From an uncultured Clostridia bacterium (GTDB lineage Bacteria > Bacillota > Clostridia > Oscillospirales > Acutalibacteraceae), in the NCBI GenBank assembly GCA_944384995.1, contig CALWVN010000013.1, positions 1-48,978 on the forward strand: a DNA stretch of 48,978 bases. Direction: 5' to 3'. The position numbers were made by a program, and so were the translations under genes. Below the pieces are notes generated by a model. That model had not been told where the DNA came from, ran no database searches, and saw only the letters and a list, made by a program, of their open reading frames with translations. The stretch's first letter is position 1. Each line of letters starts with the position of its first letter. This document shows positions 25,202-32,464 of this stretch, piece by piece.

Positions 25202-25918
25202 TCAGCTCGGTTCCTTGATTTTTTTGCCGCAGAACAGGATGCTCGCGCGCGCCAGACACTCCATGGAATCCACGATGTCCGGCTGCATAAGGTTAAAATC
25301 CTTGCGGATGATCGACAATTCCGTACAGCCGAGCACCACCGCGTCGCACCCCGCCTTTTTGAGCGCGCCGACGATGCGCAAAAATTCGCAGATATCCGCT
25401 TTTTCACCCGCCTTGACCTGGTCGTAGATGATGTGCATCAGCGAAGCCTGATCTTCTTTGGTCGGCAGGCGGTAGTCGAGATTGTGCTTTTGGATGACGC
25501 TTTGGTACGCGCCCGAGACGACCGTGCCCTCGGTCGCAAGGATGCCGATGCAGCGCAAATTCGGCACAGTCTTTTCGGCATAGGAGACGGTCTCCTCCAG
25601 AATGTTGAGAATGGGAATTTCCACGCTCGCCTGCATGGCGTCGTAAAAATAGTGCGCCGTGTTGCAGGGGATGACGATACAGCTGCATCCGTCCGCCTGC
25701 AAGCGCTTGGCATCCGCGATCATCACGGGCAGGGGGTCGGGCTTGGAGTTGTCCAAAATATACGCCGTGCGGTCAGGGATGGATGCATGATTCAAGATGA
25801 CCATGGGAATGTGCTCCTGATCGGTCTTCGCCTCAGTCATCTTGATGACGAGATCGGCAAAATAGACAGTCGCCAAAGGACCTACGCCGCCGAGCACGCC
25901 CAAAATTTTTTCCTGCAT
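25202..25918 (-). CDS. racD: Aspartate/glutamate racemase
   Basis: Cofactor-independent racemase of 238 residues that interconverts L- and D-Asp or Glu using two cysteines. The N-terminal motif is LGVLGGVGPLATVYF. The catalytic Cys pair is in IPCNTAHYF (about residue 85) and LGCTELSII (about residue 198). It lies 18 bases after the ATP-grasp gene, which needs D-Asp if it is a D-aspartate ligase; that context favours aspartate over glutamate. Separation of Asp from Glu specificity by sequence alone is not safe. Confidence 0.88.
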   Translation of the reverse strand: MQEKILGVLGGVGPLATVYFADLVIKMTEAKTDQEHIPMVILNHASIPDRTAYILDNSKPDPLPVMIADAKRLQADGCSCIVIPCNTAHYFYDAMQASVEIPILNILEETVSYAEKTVPNLRCIGILATEGTVVSGAYQSVIQKHNLDYRLPTKEDQASLMHIIYDQVKAGEKADICEFLRIVGALKKAGCDAVVLGCTELSIIRKDFNLMQPDIVDSMECLARASILFCGKKIKEPS

Positions 25919-25936
25919 GGAAAACCCTTCTCCGTC

Positions 25937-27172
25937 TTAAAAATACTTTTTGAATTTGCGGTACTGGTTGAAGAATGCCGCCGTTGCGTAAAAGCGGTGC
26001 TTGAGATTCTTGTCCGCCTTGTAAAACAGCGGGGACGAGACCTTTTTTGCCTTATAAAGCGCCTTTGCCTGCGCCTTTAATTCCGGGTCGGATACATACT
26101 TCATGATCACACCCTTGGGCACGACCGTGTAAAGGCAGATGTTGTCCGCCACGGTGTATTCGGGCAGATCGTTATAGATATAGTCGTCCACGATCCACTT
26201 GACCGCGTTGAAGCCGCTGCCCGTCACATAGAAGTTGCTGCGTCCCAAGCGCACGTTGATCTCAAAGAATTTGTATTTCCCGTCGCGGCGGTCATATTTG
26301 ATGTCGAAATTTGCAAAGCCGACATAGCCGATGTGCTCTAAGAACTTGGTCGCCGCCGCTACGATGTCGGGATTGACCTCGTTGATGATCGCAACGGGGT
26401 TGCCGATGGCAGTCGGCGTGTGATCTTCGAGGAGTGTGCGCCCGAGCGCCGCGAAACGAACCTTCGAATTGCGGTCGCAGTAGCAGGTCAAAACGCGCAT
26501 ATAGGTGTCATCGCCGGGAATCTTGTCCTGGATGAGGAATTTATAGTCGTAGCTCGACTGCTCTAAATTGCCGAGCATCTCGCGCAAAGACGCTTCATCG
26601 TCAAAGCTGAACACCTTGCGCTTGCCGGGGAACTTTGCATAGTGGTATTTTGCGCTGTTCGCGGGCTTGGCGATGACGGGGTAGTCAAAGTCAAATTGCA
26701 GGTCGTTTTCCTTGCCGCATTCGTAGACATAGGTTTTGGGGTAGTCGAGTCCCAATTCCTCAAAGATCTCGTAGAACTTGTCCTTCAAAACGATCTCGTT
26801 GAGCAGATCTTCATTGATGTAGGGGACGATGTAATACGGCTCCAGCACCGCCTTGCTCTCGATGAGCGCGCGGACGTACCAGTCCCCGCAGCCGAGCACG
26901 ATGAGCTTCTTTTTCCCCTCAAATTCTTTGCCGACCTCTAAAAGGTGCTCGATGAGCACGTCCTTGTTTTCAAGACCGGGAAATACGCGGTTCTCGATAA
27001 TGTCGGAATTGGCGATATAGCCGCCCCTTGCCATGCTCAAAACCAGCGATTTTACGCCGTATTCCTCATGAAAGCTGCGTGCGAGCGAATAGGCGGTGAT
27101 GTCCGCGCCCAAAATGACGGGCAAAAATTCACGTTCGGCAAACTGCATATCCAAAAAGCCCTTCTTTTCCAT
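25937..27172 (-). CDS. ATP-grasp carboxylate-amine ligase, likely D-aspartate ligase of peptidoglycan
   Basis: A 411-residue cytoplasmic ATP-grasp enzyme. Such ligases join a carboxylate to an amine via an acyl phosphate. Visible features are the N-terminal domain LPVILGADITAYSLARSF, the ATP-binding segment DYPVIAKPANSA, and the metal-binding block FFEINVRLGRSNFY near 310. Length and layout match the Enterococcus/Lactococcus ligase that adds D-Asp to the Lys of UDP-MurNAc-pentapeptide. Racemase and asparagine synthase genes follow immediately. First gene of the long minus-strand series, with a perfect promoter 26 bases upstream. The D-Asp assignment is inference from context and family. Confidence 0.75.
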   Translation of the reverse strand: MEKKGFLDMQFAEREFLPVILGADITAYSLARSFHEEYGVKSLVLSMARGGYIANSDIIENRVFPGLENKDVLIEHLLEVGKEFEGKKKLIVLGCGDWYVRALIESKAVLEPYYIVPYINEDLLNEIVLKDKFYEIFEELGLDYPKTYVYECGKENDLQFDFDYPVIAKPANSAKYHYAKFPGKRKVFSFDDEASLREMLGNLEQSSYDYKFLIQDKIPGDDTYMRVLTCYCDRNSKVRFAALGRTLLEDHTPTAIGNPVAIINEVNPDIVAAATKFLEHIGYVGFANFDIKYDRRDGKYKFFEINVRLGRSNFYVTGSGFNAVKWIVDDYIYNDLPEYTVADNICLYTVVPKGVIMKYVSDPELKAQAKALYKAKKVSSPLFYKADKNLKHRFYATAAFFNQYRKFKKYF

Positions 27173-27197
27173 TTTATGTCATTCGTATTATCTGTTT

Positions 27198-27226
27198 ATT
27201 ATAAGGTATTACCCACCCGATGTCAA
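27198..27226 (-). promoter_or_regulatory. Perfect promoter of the ligase-racemase-asparagine synthase series
   Basis: Minus strand: TTGACA at 27226-27221, 17 bases, TATAAT at 27203-27198. All twelve core bases match consensus. No other strong promoter was noticed within the following 12 kb on this strand, though internal ones cannot be excluded. Confidence 0.85.
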
Positions 27227-27458
27227 ATATATTCAGGGATTTTCTTAAGCTGCCGAGAATCGAACCCGATATGCCGAAAACGCGCCGGCACAGCGGGATT
27301 TTCGTTTTCGGTGCGCAGCAGTTTTGGACGAGAGGATTTTTGTGCGGGCAAGGCACAAATGCGCCGGAATACTGCCGTATGGCAAGCATTTTAACGCGGC
27401 CCGCGCGGAAAGCATCCGCCTAAAACCATATTGTGTTCGATTCGCGACAGCTTAAAGC
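27227..27458. other. Intergenic region with a hairpin upstream of the ligase promoter
   Basis: No gene is supported. A 9-bp stem (27274-27282 with 27303-27311), flanked by GCTGC and GCAGC, lies 48 bases upstream of the -35 box. The minus strand of 27254-27268 reads GGGTTCGATTCTCGG, like a tRNA T-arm, but no tRNA cloverleaf can be drawn. The rest is plain sequence. Confidence 0.4.
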
Positions 27459-27486
27459 AACGGGATGCCCGCAGGAGCATCCCGTT
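27459..27486 (-). terminator. Terminator after the patatin gene
   Basis: A perfect 10-bp stem AACGGGATGC / GCATCCCGTT (27459-27468 with 27477-27486), seven bases beyond the stop codon. On the minus strand it is followed only by TTGCTTT-like sequence, so it is weaker than a classical terminator. Confidence 0.55.
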
Positions 27487-27493
27487 AAAACCA

Positions 27494-28342
27494 TTATTTC
27501 CCTACAAGCTTTAAAATATCCGCCATGACATGCTTGGCGTCGCGCAGCCCCTCATAATAGCAGTGCTCAAGCTTTTCGGTGTCGGTGCTGAACTTATCCA
27601 CGGAAAGCGGATATTCGGGCGCAATGACGACCGCTTTGCCCGCTTCCTCCAGCTCGCGGCATAGCCGCAGCGATTCGTTGTAGCGCAGGTGCCGCGTGTC
27701 GAGCGTTGCGATCATGTTCGGGTGCTCGCGCAGCACGCGCGTATACACGTGCCGCAGGGATTCGGGCTTTTTAACATAATCGCGCGGCCTCGTGCGCACG
27801 ATCAGAAGGCGTTCGCAGCCGTCCTGCAGTGCGCGCTCGACGGGGATACTGTCCGCCGCACCGCCGTCAAAATATTTGCGACCCTCAAATTCCACGGGCG
27901 GTGTGAACATCGGCAGCGCCGCCGAGGCCTTCAGCGGGGTGAAATCCGTGCCCACGAGCTTGTCCTTGCCGAAATATACCGGCTCGCCCGTTTCGGCATC
28001 GGTCACCACGGCATAGAATTCCGTTTTATCGCGGAAAAACGCATCATAGTCAAAGGGGTCGAGTTCCTGCGGGATGGTGTCGTAGATGAAATCCAGCCCG
28101 AACACGGACTTTTTATGCAGGATCGGGTCAATGCCGATATACCGCTTATCTTTGACGTACTGCGTGTTGACGCGAAGCCCTCTGCCGCGCTGCCCCGATA
28201 GGTACGAGACCGCGTTGCCCGCGCCCGCCGAAACACCGATGCAGTAATCGAAATGCACATCGTTGTCCAAAAGCGCGTCCAACACCCCGACGGTGTAGAT
28301 GCCGCGCATCCCGCCGCCCTCCAGCACAAGCCCTGTTTTCAT
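27494..28342 (-). CDS. Patatin-like phospholipase
   Basis: Serine acyl-hydrolase of 282 residues using a Ser-Asp dyad. The oxyanion hole GGGMRGIYTVGVLD is at the N-terminus. The nucleophile elbow GVSAGAGNAVSY carries the catalytic Ser near residue 40, and the Asp lies in YFDGGAADSIPV near 160. It matches the bacterial RssA/YlbK-like cytoplasmic patatins; substrates are usually unknown lipids. It is the last gene of a NUDIX-maf-patatin series and starts 19 bases after maf. Confidence 0.9.
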   Translation of the reverse strand: MKTGLVLEGGGMRGIYTVGVLDALLDNDVHFDYCIGVSAGAGNAVSYLSGQRGRGLRVNTQYVKDKRYIGIDPILHKKSVFGLDFIYDTIPQELDPFDYDAFFRDKTEFYAVVTDAETGEPVYFGKDKLVGTDFTPLKASAALPMFTPPVEFEGRKYFDGGAADSIPVERALQDGCERLLIVRTRPRDYVKKPESLRHVYTRVLREHPNMIATLDTRHLRYNESLRLCRELEEAGKAVVIAPEYPLSVDKFSTDTEKLEHCYYEGLRDAKHVMADILKLVGK

Positions 28343-28361
28343 AGGTTTTCAGCTTCCTTTC

Positions 28362-28916
28362 TCAGAACCCATATGCCTCAAGCTCCCGCGCCGTGCGCGC
28401 AAGCGGCAGCCCGACGATATTCAGATAATCCCCGGCAACGCGGCGCACCAGCAGTGCTCCGCGTCCTTGTATTGCGTACCCGCCTGCTTTATCCAGAGGC
28501 TCGTGTGTGCGCACATAGGTTTCGATCTGCGCAGACGAGAGTGGATAAAAGGTGACGGCGCTGCGTTCGTAAAACAGCGTCTCGCGTGAGCCGTCCGTGA
28601 TGTAAACGCCCGTGTAAACATGGTGTGTGCGCCCCGAAAGCAGGCGCAGCATCCGTGTGGCATCCGCGTCGTTTTCGGGCTTGCCTAAGATCTGCCCGGC
28701 GCAGACGACCACCGTGTCGGCGGCAAGCACCACCTCGCCGGGGCCGCAGTCCACCGCCTGCCCTTTACGCTTTGCCAAACGGCGCACCGCCGCAGCGGGA
28801 GAAAGCGCTGCAGATATGTTTTCATCCGCTTGAGAAACACGTGTCACGAACGAATACCCGCCCTGCCGCAGAATGTCCGCGCGGCGCGGCGAAGCGGAAG
28901 CGAGCACTAAAATCAT
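28362..28916 (-). CDS. maf: Maf-family nucleoside triphosphate pyrophosphatase
   Basis: Hydrolyses modified or non-canonical nucleoside triphosphates (dTTP/UTP or m7GTP type) to the monophosphate. The 184 residues begin with the signature LVLASASPRRADIL, and AADTVVVC, RTHHVYTGV and KAGGYAIQGRG follow. Its ATG overlaps the NUDIX stop as ATGA, so the two housecleaning enzymes are co-translated. Which nucleotide it prefers cannot be told. Confidence 0.93.
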   Translation of the reverse strand: MILVLASASPRRADILRQGGYSFVTRVSQADENISAALSPAAAVRRLAKRKGQAVDCGPGEVVLAADTVVVCAGQILGKPENDADATRMLRLLSGRTHHVYTGVYITDGSRETLFYERSAVTFYPLSSAQIETYVRTHEPLDKAGGYAIQGRGALLVRRVAGDYLNIVGLPLARTARELEAYGF

Positions 28917-29458
28917 ACCAAGCCCTCCTTGACCAGCTGATAGGTTTTTAAGATGCCGACCTGCGTTTTCGCGTCGGCGATTTTATTTTCCATGACCATG
29001 TGGAAAGCTTCGGCAAGCGGGATGCGGCGCAGTTCTAAAAATTCGTCGTCATCGGGGTGCTGTGCCGAAAAGGTGAGGTCTGTTGCCAAATACAGGTGGA
29101 TGATCTCGCCGCAGTAGCCGGGCGTGGGATACAGCTTCCCGAGGGAGCGATAGTCCTTTGCGGCAGCGCCCGTTTCCTCCTGCAGCTCCCGCTTGCCTGC
29201 TTCCAACGGATCCTCGCCGTATTCGAGCTTGCCGGCGGGCAGCTCGAGAACGACCTCCCCGTAAGGGTAGCGGAACTGCTCGACGAACAAAAGCTCCCTT
29301 TGTTCGGTCAGCGCGGCAATGCATACGCCGCCCGGATGTTCGACGACCTCACGCTTTGCGGTCCTGCCGTCGGGAAGCATAGCGTCGTCCACGCGCATAT
29401 TGATAATGCGTCCTTTGTAAATATAGGATTTGCCGAGCGTTTTTTCCGTAAGATCCAT
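28913..29458 (-). CDS. NUDIX hydrolase, ADP-ribose pyrophosphatase type
   Basis: Cleaves a nucleoside diphosphate linked to another moiety; the ADP-ribose group is suggested by overall similarity (ELPAGKLEYGED before the box). The NUDIX box GKLEYGEDPLEAGKRELQEETG is complete, with the REL-EE-G metal-binding core. The 181 residues are normal. A strong AAAGGAGG site precedes the ATG. It is divergent from the M14-like gene across a gap of 79 bases that contains a small inverted repeat (TGTGGG with CCCACA at 29492-29509), a possible operator. Confidence 0.9.
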   Translation of the reverse strand: MDLTEKTLGKSYIYKGRIINMRVDDAMLPDGRTAKREVVEHPGGVCIAALTEQRELLFVEQFRYPYGEVVLELPAGKLEYGEDPLEAGKRELQEETGAAAKDYRSLGKLYPTPGYCGEIIHLYLATDLTFSAQHPDDDEFLELRRIPLAEAFHMVMENKIADAKTQVGILKTYQLVKEGLV

Positions 29459-29537
29459 ACTAATTGCGGCCTCCTTTGCATATATGTGAAATGTGGGACT
29501 TGCCCCACAAGTTATCGCCGGAAAGTTGGAATTTTAT

Positions 29538-30437
29538 ATGTCGGTCGAGTACGAACCCTTTACTTACCCATATGCCAAGCGGCTTTGCGCGCAGCTGCTG
29601 AACAAGTATCCGTTTGCCGCCGTTTCGGTGCTCGGCAGGACGGTCTCGAAGCGCGCGATCTTTGCGCTGTCTGCGGGCGATGCGTCCGGAGAATCGGTGC
29701 TGTTCGTATCGGGGCTTTCCGGTGCGGACGGTGTGCAGAGTCTGCTTTTATACCGCTTCTTTGAGCGGATCTGCCATGCGACGGCGCACGACGGCACACT
29801 TTGCGGCGTAAAGCTGCGAAAGTCCCTGCGCGGCAGGCGCGTGGTGATCGTGCCGTGCTTGAACCCGGACGCGCCGGAGATCCGCCGGGCTGGCCCCTTA
29901 GGCGCGGGAACTTACGCGGGTATGGTGAGCCGCGCGGGCACGGAGGATTATTCGCACTGGTGCGCCAATGCGCGCGGGGTACATATCGAACACAATTTTG
30001 CCTTCTGCCATACGCCGTACCCGTTTCAGACGGTCGGCGCACAGACCGACGGGGAAACGGTGTATGCGGGCCCCGCCCCAGAAAGCGAAGCGGAAACGCA
30101 GGCGCTCGTGCGCCTGTGCCGCAGCACGCCGTTCCGGCACGGCATTTTGCTGCACGGCACGGGCGGGCGCATTTTCGGGAGCACGCCCGTCTCGCCCGCG
30201 ACAAGCGATGATGTGCCGTTAATGGCGCGCATCCTTGCCGCGGCGGGGGAATATACCCTGTCTGCAAAAACGCCGCCGCTTTCCTGCGGGAGCTTTCCCG
30301 AATGGTTTTCCGCCGACTGCGGCGCACCCGCATTTGAGCTGTCCGCCGTGCGCGCCGCCGAGCCGGAAACACAGGCGGAGTTTGACGCGCTTTGGCAAGA
30401 GACGCAGGAGGTCCTGCTGCTGTCGGCGATGCTGTAA
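29538..30437 (+). CDS. M14-family (MpaA-like) carboxypeptidase homologue lacking two zinc ligands
   Basis: The protein (299 residues) aligns along its length with gamma-D-glutamyl-L-diamino-acid peptidases that trim cell-wall peptides: VSVLGRTVSKRAIFAL, VVIVPCLNPDAPEI, DYSHWCANARGVHIEHNF, ILLHGTGG and a C-terminal FELSA. The zinc motif expected as HGxEW reads SGLSGADG, so the His and Glu ligands are Ser and Asp. DLNxNF has become HIEHNF. The third His (LLHG) and the catalytic Glu (FELS) remain. It is probably a non-catalytic binding protein or has changed chemistry. No signal peptide. The ATG at 29538 is preferred over 29493, for which no ribosome site is seen. It ends four bases from the ubiquitin-like gene, tail to tail. 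Confidence 0.75.
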   Translation: MSVEYEPFTYPYAKRLCAQLLNKYPFAAVSVLGRTVSKRAIFALSAGDASGESVLFVSGLSGADGVQSLLLYRFFERICHATAHDGTLCGVKLRKSLRGRRVVIVPCLNPDAPEIRRAGPLGAGTYAGMVSRAGTEDYSHWCANARGVHIEHNFAFCHTPYPFQTVGAQTDGETVYAGPAPESEAETQALVRLCRSTPFRHGILLHGTGGRIFGSTPVSPATSDDVPLMARILAAAGEYTLSAKTPPLSCGSFPEWFSADCGAPAFELSAVRAAEPETQAEFDALWQETQEVLLLSAML

Positions 30438-30441
30438 AACG

Positions 30442-31158
30442 CTATGCAGCCTCGACAGTGTAAATCAATGTGGTGTGATATGTCCCGACGGGGACGGCGT
30501 CCCAGGCTGCCTGTGCGACCGAAAAGGTGACGGCGGCGGAAGCCTGCACGCCGTCTGTTACGGCAGGGAAGGTTTGGCTGGCATTTGTCAGCGCGGAATA
30601 CGCGATCCCCGCGTAGTCCGCTGCCTGGGCTTCTGCATTTGTGAACAGCCGTTCGCCTTCCGGCGCGACCGACACAGACAGCTGCTGCCCGATCGCGAGT
30701 GCCGTCTCTACCGCATAGCTCGCATCAATGGGATCGGTCGTGCCCCACGCGACCGAAAAATCGGCGGGGATGGACGCGATATAAGATATGTCCGTTTCCG
30801 AAAAGGTTGTGACCACCTGTGTGTCCGCCGTGGCGGGGCTGCCGTCCTCGATCGTTACGGTATAGCTTTGTTCGGGGCTTACCAAATGCAGGGTGCTGCC
30901 TTTCAAAATGGCATAATCCTGTAAGGTGTGGCCGCCCTCTAAGTGCTTCCCTGCAAAAATCAAGGTCTGGTTTTCTGCGGGGATGCCCTCTTTTTCTTCA
31001 ATCATTGCCTTGACGGCATCAATTGTGTCCGTCGGCTCGACCTCCAGCATGATATGCTTGCCGGTCAGCGTTTTCACAAGGATCTGCATGGCAAAGGCGG
31101 GCACGCACAGCGCATATAGCAGTACGGCGGTCAATAGAAAACTGAGCAGCTTTTTCAT
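30442..31158 (-). CDS. Secreted protein with N-terminal ubiquitin domain
   Basis: A 238-residue precursor. Residues 1-23 are a clear signal peptide ([18 protein letters not shown], then VPAFA). Cleavage after AFA would leave Met-Gln as the new N-terminus, exactly like ubiquitin. Residues 24-93 read [19 protein letters not shown]... and match eukaryotic ubiquitin at 50 of 70 positions by my own count. Six of the seven ubiquitin lysines (6, 11, 27, 33, 48, 63) and the L8-I44-V70 patch are kept. The LRLRGG tail is absent (SPEQSY instead), so it should not be conjugated. Residues 94-238 form a Thr/Ser/Ala-rich beta-type domain ([38 protein letters not shown]) like those of surface proteins. There is no sorting motif. 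Its AAGGAGG site abuts the murD-type stop, ten bases away. Confidence 0.93.
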   Translation of the reverse strand: MKKLLSFLLTAVLLYALCVPAFAMQILVKTLTGKHIMLEVEPTDTIDAVKAMIEEKEGIPAENQTLIFAGKHLEGGHTLQDYAILKGSTLHLVSPEQSYTVTIEDGSPATADTQVVTTFSETDISYIASIPADFSVAWGTTDPIDASYAVETALAIGQQLSVSVAPEGERLFTNAEAQAADYAGIAYSALTNASQTFPAVTDGVQASAAVTFSVAQAAWDAVPVGTYHTTLIYTVEAA

Positions 31159-31168
31159 AGCGTCCTCC

Positions 31169-32464
31169 TTATTTGTCCGCGTATTGTTTGACAAGCGATT
31201 TGAAATGTCGTCCCTTTTCCTCAAAGTTTTTATAAACATTATAGCTTGATGCGGCGGGGGAGAGCAGACAGCTTTTCCCCGCTGCGGTATATCGGTACGC
31301 AAGGCGTACCGCCTCGTCGAGATCGGCGGCGGTGACAGCGTTCTTTTCGGGATTCAGCGCTTGCACGGCGCGCACAATGGAAAAGCCCGTTTCGGGTGTG
31401 CCAATGATGTTTTGGATACCGCTTTCAGCGAGCGCTTTGTCAAATCCCGCATAGGAGATGCCGCGGTCCATGCCGCCGACGATGAGCGTATCCACGCTGC
31501 CGATCGCCTCGACCGCACACAGCACAGCGTGCGGGATGGTGGCGATGCAGTCGTTGTAAAAGGTGATTCCCCGAAACGTGCCGACCTTTTCCATGCGGTG
31601 CTCGATGCCCGCAAAGCTCTGCACGGCGCGTTCGACCTGTTCGTCCGTCACGCCGAACCGCTTGGCGGCGGCGCGGGCAAACAGCACGTCCTGACGGTTG
31701 TGCCGCCCGGCGAGGTGTTCGTTTGTGATAGCAAAAGGCAAGGCGTCGTCCGCGCGGATCCCCAGCTTTTCGGCAGACGTGCCGGCAATGCCCTCGAACG
31801 CGTCCAAGCCCTGATCCGCGTTGTAAATGAGCAGATCGCCCGCTTTCTGGTAGAGCGCGATGTGTGACTTTGCGCGCGCGTAGCCCGCAAACCCGCCGCG
31901 GTAATGCTCCAAATGTTCCTCGTACAGATTCGTGATCACGGCGACCTCGGGGGAGGCGTGCGTGAATTCCAGCTGGTGCGACGACATTTCGATGACGGCG
32001 ATGCTGTCTTTTGTGACTTCCTCGAGCGCCTCAAACACGGGCACCCCGATGTTGCCGATCAGGCGGCTGTCCTTTCCCGCCGCAGTCAGACACAGGTGTA
32101 TGAGCGTCGAGGTCGTGGTCTTGCCCTTCGAGCCGGTGATGCCGACCTTGCGGCAGGGCGCGAAGCGCAGGAACAGGTCGACCTGGCAGGTGATCTCGGC
32201 ATGCCCCGTATCCCGGACATCCTTGAACGAAATGCCGGGGCTTTTGAGCACCACGTCGTAATCGGCAAGGTGCGAAAGATAATCCGCGCCGCTGAAAACG
32301 ACAACATGCGGGTCATTCACGGACACGGGATTTTTGTCGGCAACAGCAATTTCCTTTTCGGGGAAAAAACGGCGGATATAGCGGTAGGAGGACTGCCCCT
32401 CGCGCCCGAAGCCGACGAGCAGCACGGTCTTGTTTTGCAGGTATTCAGCGATCGGCGGCAACAA
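31169..32464 (-). CDS. MurD-type UDP-MurNAc-L-Ala:glutamate ligase (MurD2-like)
   Basis: Mur ligase of 431 residues that adds glutamate to UDP-MurNAc-L-alanine. The N-terminal Rossmann part has [12 protein letters not shown]. The ATP loop is [13 protein letters not shown] at 108-120, and later [41 protein letters not shown] and [19 protein letters not shown] follow. The start is a TTG at 32464 with AAGGAG ten bases before it. It overlaps the MurL-like gene by 20 bases. In Xanthomonas the pair MurD2-MurL adds L-Glu and then epimerises it to D-Glu, bypassing glutamate racemase; the overlap argues for the same pair here. Whether it takes L- or D-Glu cannot be seen directly. Confidence 0.88.
   Translation of the reverse strand: MLPPIAEYLQNKTVLLVGFGREGQSSYRYIRRFFPEKEIAVADKNPVSVNDPHVVVFSGADYLSHLADYDVVLKSPGISFKDVRDTGHAEITCQVDLFLRFAPCRKVGITGSKGKTTTSTLIHLCLTAAGKDSRLIGNIGVPVFEALEEVTKDSIAVIEMSSHQLEFTHASPEVAVITNLYEEHLEHYRGGFAGYARAKSHIALYQKAGDLLIYNADQGLDAFEGIAGTSAEKLGIRADDALPFAITNEHLAGRHNRQDVLFARAAAKRFGVTDEQVERAVQSFAGIEHRMEKVGTFRGITFYNDCIATIPHAVLCAVEAIGSVDTLIVGGMDRGISYAGFDKALAESGIQNIIGTPETGFSIVRAVQALNPEKNAVTAADLDEAVRLAYRYTAAGKSCLLSPAASSYNVYKNFEEKGRHFKSLVKQYADK

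Noticed and set aside
27241-27320. tRNA-like GGGTTCGATTCTCGG on the minus strand
   Set aside because: The T-arm-like sequence has no matching acceptor, D or anticodon arms; the surrounding stem folds as a simple hairpin instead.
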